A stretch of 30,975 nt of DNA from JARYLZ01 sp964388275 (GTDB taxonomy: Bacteria; Bacteroidota; Ignavibacteria; SZUA-365). A program made the translations under genes and the position numbers. The stretch is taken from the NCBI GenBank assembly GCA_964388275.1, contig CAYLZD010000041.1, positions 1 through 30,975 of the forward strand, read 5' to 3'. Positions 24,620-30,975 of this stretch are shown piece by piece (position 1 is the stretch's first letter; every line of letters starts with the position of its first letter). The notes under the pieces are model-generated. The model was not told where the DNA came from. It searched no databases and was given only the letters and a program-made list of their open reading frames with translations.

Positions 24620-25986
24620 CACATTTCGGCCGCGGTCGGAAATGGCAGGCGGTTCAGAAGCACGTTGTCGAAACGGCACACGCCGTCGCCTTCGGCTTCC
24701 AGAACCATGTGCACTCTGTCGGGCGGCGGCGAGAGCGGAGGAGTGGTCAATCGCGCTTCCGTCCAGTCCTCCCTTCTCTCGAACGCCGCTTCGCATCGGA
24801 AGACTTCATATTTGCCGGCATCGAACAGATCCGGGCTGCCGCTGCGGTGAATGCGCAAGAGAAGACGAGCCGAACCGCGGAAATCACGAGTAAGAATCCT
24901 GGCCGAGAAATCCAGTCTCACGCCGCAGTCGAAGGGCTTTTCCCCGAAAGCCGGGCCTAAGGAGCGCGCAGTCCATCGCGATGCGCATGAAGTCTCATGC
25001 CGGATTGCGAGGGAGCAGTGGTCATCGAATCCTTCAGCCTTGTCCATGAATCCTTCAGCCGATTCGTCTCCCGCCTCGAAATCCCATGGCCATGAGTTGC
25101 CCCGGGACAATGCATCCATCGCCGACTCGTCGAATCTATGCAGCCCTCCGTTGTATACAGGCGTTCGAGCCAGCTCGTCATCCGGTTCCTCGCGCGCGGT
25201 TTCAAGCAGAACATTCGTGTCCGCTCGCTTCATCGCGAACAGGCGAAACGCCGCGCGGAATCCAGCGCCCGGCCGAAGCCATGCATCCGTCCCGTCCGCG
25301 CATATCCTTAAACCGAAATGCGCATCCCACATGTAAGCGCAGAGACCGGCCTCCACGATCCGAGGCGCCAGCATCTCCACGGCGGGATTTTCATCCTCCA
25401 GCGCGTAGATGAACATTTCTCCGGGGCGCAGCACAATGTTGCTTTTGTCTCGCGTGCGGAAGTGATTATGAGGGATGCGGAGAGTTCCATTACCGTTTCT
25501 GACGAGACAATACGCATAACGTTTCGCCTCCGGCCGGGCTGCGTCGAATACGCCGGCAGGCATCAGATTGAGAAATTCGAGGTCGCCATGCTCACCGTGC
25601 CGGGTAACTCGCCAAGGTTCGTTCTCGATCCTTATCGCTGAATCGAAGAGATAAGAGATTCCTCCGTCCTTCCGGTCCAGCTGAATCCGCAGACAGCATT
25701 CGCTGAGCATGTTTTTGCTTGAGTTCGCGCCCGTAGCCCGGAGTGACAGGTATTCTTCATTCCCGTGTAGGCGCTCGACAAGCGGAAAGGAGGACGCGTT
25801 CCGATCTTCATCCTCATGCCCGTGGTATTGCCGCCAGTAAAGTGGAAGCGGGACCTCGCTGCCGATGAGGGTTTCACCGCCGGCGCGGAAGCGCACATTG
25901 CACAGCGCCAGCCCGCGAATTTCGGCTATCGTTTCTCCTTCGAGAAGAATGCGGCCGTCCGCATCGCCGAGCGCTTCGTAATTCAT
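24619..25986 (-). CDS. Two-domain beta-sandwich protein of unknown function
   Basis: This is a 455-residue soluble protein with no family I recognise. Residues about 1-265 are strand-rich with aromatic and charged patches ('EVPLPLYWRQYHGHEDEDRNASSFPLVERL', 'YAYCLVRNGNGTLRIPHNHFRTRDKSNIVLRPGEMFIYALEDENP'), reminiscent of mutarotase-like or supersandwich domains. Residues about 300-455 ('WDFEAGDESAEGF...CSLAIRHETSCASRWTARSLGP...RLLLRIHRSGSPDLFDAGKY...MVLEAEGDGVCRFDNVLLNRLPF') have the layout of a CBM4/9-like jelly roll, a fold that binds sugars. Two tandem seven-residue units with the core AEGF occur near residue 310. The start at 25986 lies one base after the binding-protein stop, so the two genes are coupled. 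It may be a non-catalytic partner or a glycosidase of an unknown family. Confidence 0.65.
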   Translation of the reverse strand: MNYEALGDADGRILLEGETIAEIRGLALCNVRFRAGGETLIGSEVPLPLYWRQYHGHEDEDRNASSFPLVERLHGNEEYLSLRATGANSSKNMLSECCLRIQLDRKDGGISYLFDSAIRIENEPWRVTRHGEHGDLEFLNLMPAGVFDAARPEAKRYAYCLVRNGNGTLRIPHNHFRTRDKSNIVLRPGEMFIYALEDENPAVEMLAPRIVEAGLCAYMWDAHFGLRICADGTDAWLRPGAGFRAAFRLFAMKRADTNVLLETAREEPDDELARTPVYNGGLHRFDESAMDALSRGNSWPWDFEAGDESAEGFMDKAEGFDDHCSLAIRHETSCASRWTARSLGPAFGEKPFDCGVRLDFSARILTRDFRGSARLLLRIHRSGSPDLFDAGKYEVFRCEAAFERREDWTEARLTTPPLSPPPDRVHMVLEAEGDGVCRFDNVLLNRLPFPTAAEM

Positions 25987-25987
25987 C

Positions 25988-27373
25988 TCATTTTTTCCCG
26001 CTCTGGAGCCGTGATGCGCCTCCGCCGCGACCGGATTCCACGAGCCGCCGCTCCAGGGCTGCCTTGAAGGCGGGGCTGAATGATGGGTCACGCAGAGTGC
26101 GCCGCAGGTCCTCCCGGACCGCGTCGTTTATCGAGGGCACGGCCGAGGCGGCTTCCTCGACTCCGATGCGGCCCGCCCACAGCCTGTCGAGCAAAGGCTG
26201 GAAGCGCTCCATGATCGAATGCATGGTCCAGCTGGAGAAGCGCACGAAATACCTGGGATCATCCGAGCCGGGCAGCATGCCCTTCTCCCAAACCTCCCTG
26301 AAGCCGCTGCCGCGCAGCCGCTCGTATCTGTTCTCCCACCCCGCGGCGAAATCGACGTCCATAAGAACCGGATTCGGTTGATAATAACTCGCTTCCGACA
26401 CAATCCACTTCAGCGCGGTCCACGCGCGTCCCGGGTCCGGCGTATCGGCGCTTATGCACAGGCCTCCCGAACGCGATCGGAAATATTTGGGCGGTTTTCC
26501 AACGAAGGCCGGCAACGGCGCGACCCCCCAGGGAATTGTGAGGGCCTCGAAGATGCTCGCGTTCGGCAATGATTCGAGAAGCATGGCGACAACGCCGTTT
26601 TCCAGCATCTGCGGGGCCTGCATTCCCATGGCCTGTACTCTTCGAGGATCAGGCATGATGCCGTCGCTTATCAGCTTCAAATACGCTCGTTGAGCCTGCT
26701 TCGCCTCGTCGGAGATGGAGAGGAACAGATTGTCCCGGCCTATCGGAGCGTGATTCATCTGCTCCAGCAGTTCCACGAAATGCGTTCCGATGAAGATCCC
26801 GTACTGATCTGTCTTTCCGTCGCCGTCCTTGTCGTTCGTCAGACGCGTAGCGGCGGTTGTCATATCGTGCCAGGTCCAGCCGGTATCGGGATACGGAACT
26901 GCCGCCCTGTCGAAAAGCGTTTTATTGTAATACACTCCGCAAGTGAACGCCCAGTTGCCGCAACTGTACCAGCCGCCGTCGATCGATTCGCCGTCGCCCC
27001 TGGCCGCGGGAGTCAGCCTTGCCACGAATGGATCGTTTCTTGAGACTGTTCGAAGGTCGAGAAGCTTACCCTCGGCAGCCAGTCGGTCGCGCAGCGCCGT
27101 GCCCGCGTAAAAAATATCAGGCGCCTGACCCGCCGCTATCATCGCCATCAGCTTCTCATCGCCGCTGAAGGGATTGAGAGTCAGCTTTATTCCGGTGCGC
27201 CCGGTGAACTCCGGTATATCCGCGTTCAGGGAACTTATTTCAAGAGCATTCGCCGAACAGTTGTACACGATCGGAGAGTCGGCGCCGCGATTTGCGCCGC
27301 ATGCGGCAAGAAAAAGCGTCAGAGCGACAGGAATCATTCTCCGACCCGAGCGAGCTGAAAATTTCATAATCAT
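25988..27373 (-). CDS. ABC sugar transporter substrate-binding lipoprotein
   Basis: This is a 461-residue family 1 extracellular solute-binding protein. The N-terminus 'MIPVALTLFLAACGANRG' is a lipoprotein signal with the lipidated Cys at 25. 'IPEFTGRTGIKLTLNPFSGDEKLMAMIAAGQAPDIFYAG', 'GVYYNKTLFDRAAVPYPDTGWTWHDMTTAATRLT' and 'GKTDQYGIFIG' are hallmark segments of the MalE/UgpB-like CUT1 group. The protein would capture an oligosaccharide in the periplasm and hand it to the two permeases encoded just upstream. ATGs at 27373 and 27367 are both possible; the first has GGAA about six bases upstream. The preceding permease stop is ten bases away. Confidence 0.93.
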   Translation of the reverse strand: MIMKFSARSGRRMIPVALTLFLAACGANRGADSPIVYNCSANALEISSLNADIPEFTGRTGIKLTLNPFSGDEKLMAMIAAGQAPDIFYAGTALRDRLAAEGKLLDLRTVSRNDPFVARLTPAARGDGESIDGGWYSCGNWAFTCGVYYNKTLFDRAAVPYPDTGWTWHDMTTAATRLTNDKDGDGKTDQYGIFIGTHFVELLEQMNHAPIGRDNLFLSISDEAKQAQRAYLKLISDGIMPDPRRVQAMGMQAPQMLENGVVAMLLESLPNASIFEALTIPWGVAPLPAFVGKPPKYFRSRSGGLCISADTPDPGRAWTALKWIVSEASYYQPNPVLMDVDFAAGWENRYERLRGSGFREVWEKGMLPGSDDPRYFVRFSSWTMHSIMERFQPLLDRLWAGRIGVEEAASAVPSINDAVREDLRRTLRDPSFSPAFKAALERRLVESGRGGGASRLQSGKK

Positions 27374-27383
27374 CGCGGTTCCG

Positions 27384-28247
27384 TCATGTGCGCGCCGCCC
27401 CCGCGGCTATCCCGCGGATGAAATGTTTCTGAGCGACGAAGAATAAAACCGCGTTGGGAAGCATCACGAGTATGGACATCGCCATCAGGGTATTCCATTC
27501 AACCACTCCCGAACCGATTATCTGTGTTTTCATCATGTTCAGTCCCAGCGTCAGCGTCGCGAGTTCGGGAGAATTTATATAGATGAGCGGACCGAAAAAA
27601 TCGTTCCAGGATCCGATGAAGGAAAAAAGAGCCACGGTGGCGAGAGCCGGTTTCGCCTGCGGCAGTATGATGCTCCAGAAGATGCGGAAACGGCCCGCGC
27701 CGTCGAGTAGAGCCGCTTCGTCGCATTCCTTCGGTATCGTCAGGAAAAACTGACGGAGCAGGAAGATATAGAAAGGCGAGCCGAACAGCGCGGGAACGAT
27801 AAGCGGCAGATAAGTATCCACCCAGCCGAGCTCGGCGAAAAACATGTACAGCGGTATCATGGTCACCTGTCCCGGCAGCATCATTGTGGCCAGGCAGAGC
27901 GAGAAAAGCAGATCCCGGCCCGGAAAATTCATGCGGGCGAATCCGAAAGCCGCGAGCGAGGAGGACGCCGTTATGAAGAGAACGAAAGGAACTGTGATGA
28001 CAACGGTGTTCAGGAGGAAGCGCCAGAACGGCAGAAGGGTCACCGCGCGGAGGTAGTTTTCCCAGCGCGGAGGATCGGGCAGCCATTCGAACGGCCGCGC
28101 GAAGACCGAGGACAGATCGTGCAGCGAGGACGACAGCATCCACAGGACCGGCAGTGAAAACGCCGCTCCGATCGCCAGCAGGAGAAACCAGCTCGCCGAG
28201 ATCCGGAAAAGCGTTTCAAGCTTTCCCGACAGTGACGGCCGCGTCAT
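27384..28247 (-). CDS. ABC sugar transporter permease (MalG/UgpE-like)
   Basis: This is a 287-residue inner-membrane permease with six hydrophobic segments. The first is 'WFLLLAIGAAFSLPVLWMLSSSL' and the last 'LMAMSILVMLPNAVLFFVAQKHFIRGIAAGA', the typical MalG-type ending. The cytoplasmic EAA loop, which docks on the ATPase, is 'ECDEAALLDGAGRFRIFWSIILPQAKPALATVALFSFIGSWNDFFGPLIY'. It belongs to the CUT1 oligosaccharide class. Its ATG overlaps the stop of the partner permease by four bases. No ATPase gene is adjacent in the window. Confidence 0.94.
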   Translation of the reverse strand: MTRPSLSGKLETLFRISASWFLLLAIGAAFSLPVLWMLSSSLHDLSSVFARPFEWLPDPPRWENYLRAVTLLPFWRFLLNTVVITVPFVLFITASSSLAAFGFARMNFPGRDLLFSLCLATMMLPGQVTMIPLYMFFAELGWVDTYLPLIVPALFGSPFYIFLLRQFFLTIPKECDEAALLDGAGRFRIFWSIILPQAKPALATVALFSFIGSWNDFFGPLIYINSPELATLTLGLNMMKTQIIGSGVVEWNTLMAMSILVMLPNAVLFFVAQKHFIRGIAAGAART

Positions 28248-29197
28248 GCGGCCTCTCCCCCTTCATAGTATACGCGGCGCCGGGCCAGCCGCATGGCAAG
28301 CGCTGTAAGACCGACGATCAGAGCGAAAAGCAGCCAGGCGAGGGCGGACGCATACCCCATGCGGAACTCCTGGAAGGCCTTTTTGTAAAGGTACAGGACG
28401 ATGAACAGCGTCGCGTTGTTCGGACCGCCTTCGCTTCCCGGCTGCACGGAACCTGTCATCACGAAGGCCTGCGTGAAAACCTGCAGGGCGCCTATCATGC
28501 CTGTGACCAGATTGAAAAGAATCGCCGGTGAGATCATCGGCACGGTTATCGAAACGAAAGAGCGCAGCCGCGACGCTCCGTCTATCCTGGCGGCGTCGAG
28601 CAGCTCCCCCGGGACGCCCTGCAGGGCCGCCAGGAAAATCAGCATCATTCCGCCCACTCCCCACATCGACATCAGTATCAGCGCGGGCTTCGCCCATTCC
28701 TCGCTCTGGAGCCATAGCGGACCTTCCACTCCGATGAGCGAAAGCAGGCCGTTCAAGAGGCCCGAGTCCGGATTGAATATCCACATCCAGAGCACGGAGA
28801 CCGCAACCACATTCGCGATGGACGGAAGAAAGAACACCGTCCTGAACACGCTTATTCCCTTCATGCGCGTGTTTAAAAGCATCGCCAGCAGGAGCGATAA
28901 GCCCACTCCGAGAGGCACGGACACCGCAGCATAGAACACGGTGTTCCGGAGACTCGTCAGCACGAGCGGATCCTCGATCAGCATCGCGTAGTTTTCCAGC
29001 CCCACCCAGCGGGGAGCGGAAAACATCGAGGACGAGGTGAAACTCAGATACAGCGAATAGGCCATCGGTCCGGCCGCGAGAAGAAGAAATCCCGCGAGCC
29101 AGGGCAAGATGAAAAAGTATCCGGCTGAACGCCTCATGCGGTGAAAAATAGGAAAATCCGCCGGGGGAAACAGGGACTTCACCGCCGGGCTTGCCAT
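28244..29197 (-). CDS. ABC sugar transporter permease (MalF/UgpA-like)
   Basis: This is a 317-residue inner-membrane permease with about six transmembrane helices, beginning 'GYFFILPWLAGFLLLAAGPMAYSLYLSFTSSSMF', the usual start of UgpA/LacF-type subunits. The EAA loop is 'ELLDAARIDGASRLRSFVSITVPMISPAILFNLVTGMIGALQVFTQAFVMT', followed by 'GGPNNATLFIVLYLYKKAFQEFRMGYASALAWLLFALI', also typical of this subunit. It forms the membrane channel with the following permease. The start at 29197 overlaps the end of the preceding gene by 19 bases and has AGG just upstream; an internal ATG at 29137 is an alternative. Confidence 0.94.
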   Translation of the reverse strand: MASPAVKSLFPPADFPIFHRMRRSAGYFFILPWLAGFLLLAAGPMAYSLYLSFTSSSMFSAPRWVGLENYAMLIEDPLVLTSLRNTVFYAAVSVPLGVGLSLLLAMLLNTRMKGISVFRTVFFLPSIANVVAVSVLWMWIFNPDSGLLNGLLSLIGVEGPLWLQSEEWAKPALILMSMWGVGGMMLIFLAALQGVPGELLDAARIDGASRLRSFVSITVPMISPAILFNLVTGMIGALQVFTQAFVMTGSVQPGSEGGPNNATLFIVLYLYKKAFQEFRMGYASALAWLLFALIVGLTALAMRLARRRVYYEGGEAA

Positions 29198-30975
29198 GCC
29201 TGCCAGGCTTCGCTTCCGAACAACGATGCGATCCCGATAGACTCAGCCTCGGCGGCCGGTGTCTCGGGCATGAAATCGTGCGGCGTCTCTTCGACTCCGC
29301 TCCATTCCCGGGAAATCCTCTCGGAACGCGGATCATAACGCAGGCGCATTTCGCCTTCCGGACCGCGCAGACCAATTTCTCTTATCCCGTCGAAAACCCC
29401 TTCGCTCACCCGCTGTTCGGCCGCATAGGCGCTGAATTCATCGAAGCTGCCGTGTCGCTTGTCGTCTGACATCAGGAGGATGAAACCGTTACGCCAAGCA
29501 CCGATTTCGTCCCTGCTCATATCAGCGCTTTCACCGGATCGATTCCATAGAGAGAGGACGAGGTGTCCTCGTACGGCCTCCAACGTCCATGCCGGACCCG
29601 AAGCCGGCGGAAACGCCGTCAACGGAATGATTGCTCCGTACGCGTCGCGGTCCTGGAAAATAAAAACCGCGGGTTCCTCACCGCAGGCGGACGGTTCGAC
29701 GAGCTCTTTGCCTCCGGCGGTGAATCTGGTGAATGGAGCGTCATAGGTGAAAACGACGTCCACGCGGAAAGCGGACACCCCGCGATGCCCCGCCCTTTTC
29801 GGAACATAAGCCGTGATCGCCGTGCCGCCCCGCTGATATATCGCGGTTCGGCCCTCCTCGTGATAGAAGCTCTCATCGATCGTTCCGCCGGTGACGTGGC
29901 AGGTTTGCGAACGCCCGAAACGCGCGTCGTTGAAAACTCCGCGCGCGAACATAGAGCGGAAATCCGCGCGCGAGGCGACCGGCCGATTCCGGGCTATGCG
30001 CAGCACTATTCCGTCGGAGTGAGCGCCGTTGGCGTACGGCAAGGAAGCCGTCCCGAGGGCGTAGGCGCCGGTCATATGCGTCACGAGGTCGGACCAGCCG
30101 CCGGGATAGGTTTCATGGTCGAATCCGGAGGCGGCGTTGTTCTCCCGGTAGGATTCGCCGAAGGTGGACTGTTTCAGCGTGAAAGGAAACGGCTTCTGCC
30201 ACGCCAGTCGTCTTGCATTCTCGGGCGGATGGAACGGCGTTATGGCGACGAGAGCGTTCTGCAGCAACGCCGAGGGATGGTTGAAACGGATGGCTATATC
30301 CGAATCGAGAAATATCTCATCCTCGAAGGCGGCGCAGAAAACACAGTGCAGTCCCGACCATCCACCCGAGGAATCGTCCTGATACGAACGAGAGTGCGGT
30401 CCGGCGAACTGCATGCTCGGAGCGTGAAAGTGCAGGGCGGCGTCCAACCACAGCGCTTCCTCAAGAAAGAGAGCGATGCTCCTCGCTTCTTCGCTGCGCG
30501 CGTATTCCGCGATGATCGCGAGGAAGCACAGGTCCAGCGCTCCGTAGGTGAGGCTGTTGTATTCGGAAAGCGTCCCCTGCCTGCGTCCGAGCTGTGTCCG
30601 ATCGCCGCATACCGCTCGCAAGCGTTGCAGGCGGCGCACGCCCAATTGCGCCGCCCAGTCTTCTTCCAGCATTTCGCCGCCGAGAACCAGCGTGGCATAT
30701 GCTCCGAGGGGATGGTTTACGTTGCCGTCGCGCCATTCGGTTTCTGCCGCGGACAGAAGCCGGGAGCGCAGAATCCCGCGGATCCGCCGCCGTATCTCTT
30801 CACCGGGGCAACGCGACGGATAATGATAGAGAGCCGCCAATGTCGCGGGCGTGTGAGTGGCATCCTCGCATGCCGTTTCAAGTAGAAGCTTATGCGCGAG
30901 CTTCGTTTCCGAAGCCTCCTCCGAAAACAACAATGCGATGGCGTACCAGATTGTATCGCGCGGAATCAGGCAGAT
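29179..30975 (-). CDS. Large helical-barrel plus beta-domain protein, 5' end beyond the window
   Basis: At least 598 residues are encoded; the frame is open to the right edge (codons reading 'ICLIPRDTIWYAIALLFSEEA'), so the gene starts outside the window. The N-terminal half is helical with 'EYNSLTYGALDLCFLAIIAEYARSEEARSIALFLEEALWLDAALHFHAPSMQFAGPHSRSYQDDSSGGWSGLH', which suggests an (alpha/alpha) toroid. The C-terminal half is strand-rich ('TCHVTGGTIDESFYHEEGRTAIYQRGGTAITAYVP', 'FIFQDRDAYGAIIPLTAF'), a layout also found in heparinase-like and related glycan-active proteins. I recognise no named family. It is the most upstream visible gene of the operon and overlaps the first permease gene. 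A signal peptide cannot be assessed because the N-terminus is missing. Confidence 0.7.
   Translation of the reverse strand: MCLIPRDTIWYAIALLFSEEASETKLAHKLLLETACEDATHTPATLAALYHYPSRCPGEEIRRRIRGILRSRLLSAAETEWRDGNVNHPLGAYATLVLGGEMLEEDWAAQLGVRRLQRLRAVCGDRTQLGRRQGTLSEYNSLTYGALDLCFLAIIAEYARSEEARSIALFLEEALWLDAALHFHAPSMQFAGPHSRSYQDDSSGGWSGLHCVFCAAFEDEIFLDSDIAIRFNHPSALLQNALVAITPFHPPENARRLAWQKPFPFTLKQSTFGESYRENNAASGFDHETYPGGWSDLVTHMTGAYALGTASLPYANGAHSDGIVLRIARNRPVASRADFRSMFARGVFNDARFGRSQTCHVTGGTIDESFYHEEGRTAIYQRGGTAITAYVPKRAGHRGVSAFRVDVVFTYDAPFTRFTAGGKELVEPSACGEEPAVFIFQDRDAYGAIIPLTAFPPASGPAWTLEAVRGHLVLSLWNRSGESADMSRDEIGAWRNGFILLMSDDKRHGSFDEFSAYAAEQRVSEGVFDGIREIGLRGPEGEMRLRYDPRSERISREWSGVEETPHDFMPETPAAEAESIGIASLFGSEAWQAWQARR

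Noticed and set aside
25027..25060. A 13-base direct repeat (GAATCCTTCAGCC) 21 bases apart
   Set aside because: It lies inside the 455-residue gene, keeps the frame and encodes two AEGF-containing heptads. There are only two copies, so it is a small coding duplication and not a regulatory or mobile repeat.
29563..30885. A 440-codon plus-strand open frame
   Set aside because: It is the antisense of the operon's first gene, whose protein looks like a real folded sequence and continues to the edge. The plus-strand product is Arg-rich and matches nothing; GC-rich DNA often yields such shadows.

Overview
The window looks like a chromosomal piece from a moderately GC-rich, Gram-negative member of the Bacteroidota/Chlorobiota (FCB) group. 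The best taxonomic evidence is the secreted protein at 11251-13470. It ends in an 'LPVELLAF...WRTATEANNYGFEIQRS' module followed by a type IX secretion (Por/T9SS) sorting domain, a signature of Ignavibacteria, Kapabacteria, Chlorobi and Bacteroidetes. Two predicted lipoproteins and an rpoN-hslV-hslU block with a dprA neighbour fit this. I cannot assign a genus.

Region A (70-8582, all minus strand) is a tightly packed housekeeping run. In transcription order it holds a DUF3109 cysteine-rich protein, rpoN (sigma-54), hslV, hslU, a four-helix membrane protein, a 90-residue conserved small protein, a HAD phosphatase, acpS, a lipoprotein with an alpha/beta-hydrolase fold, and an NMO/FabK-like flavoprotein. 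Most junctions are short gaps or ATGA/GTGA overlaps, so it is probably one transcript. The hydrolase-like lipoprotein has Gly where the nucleophile Ser should be.

Region B (8643-13470) holds dprA (plus), a GNAT-like protein (minus) and the T9SS-exported protein (plus), separated by short intergenic stretches that carry the likely promoters.

Region C (13555 to the right edge, all minus) is the notable part: an 11-gene, about 17.4-kb apparent operon for uptake and breakdown of a complex glycan. In transcription order: a partial large protein (helical barrel plus beta domain, no family assigned), two ABC sugar permeases, a sugar-binding lipoprotein, a beta-sandwich protein of unknown function, a putative TIM-barrel glycosidase, a heparinase II/III-like protein, a putative (alpha/alpha)6 glycosidase, a GH36 alpha-galactosidase-like enzyme, a Rossmann-fold SDR and a DapA/NanA-type aldolase. 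None of the complete enzymes shows a signal peptide, and there is no SusC/SusD pair, ABC ATPase or regulator in the window. The reading I infer is that oligosaccharides are imported by the ABC system and then dismantled in the cytoplasm, with deoxy-keto sugar acids or derivatives handled by the SDR and aldolase. Four proteins here have no family I can name with confidence and are the best candidates for something undescribed.

I saw no tRNA, rRNA, CRISPR array, insertion sequence or phage gene. No gene-free stretch exceeds 300 bases; the longest is 11010-11250.
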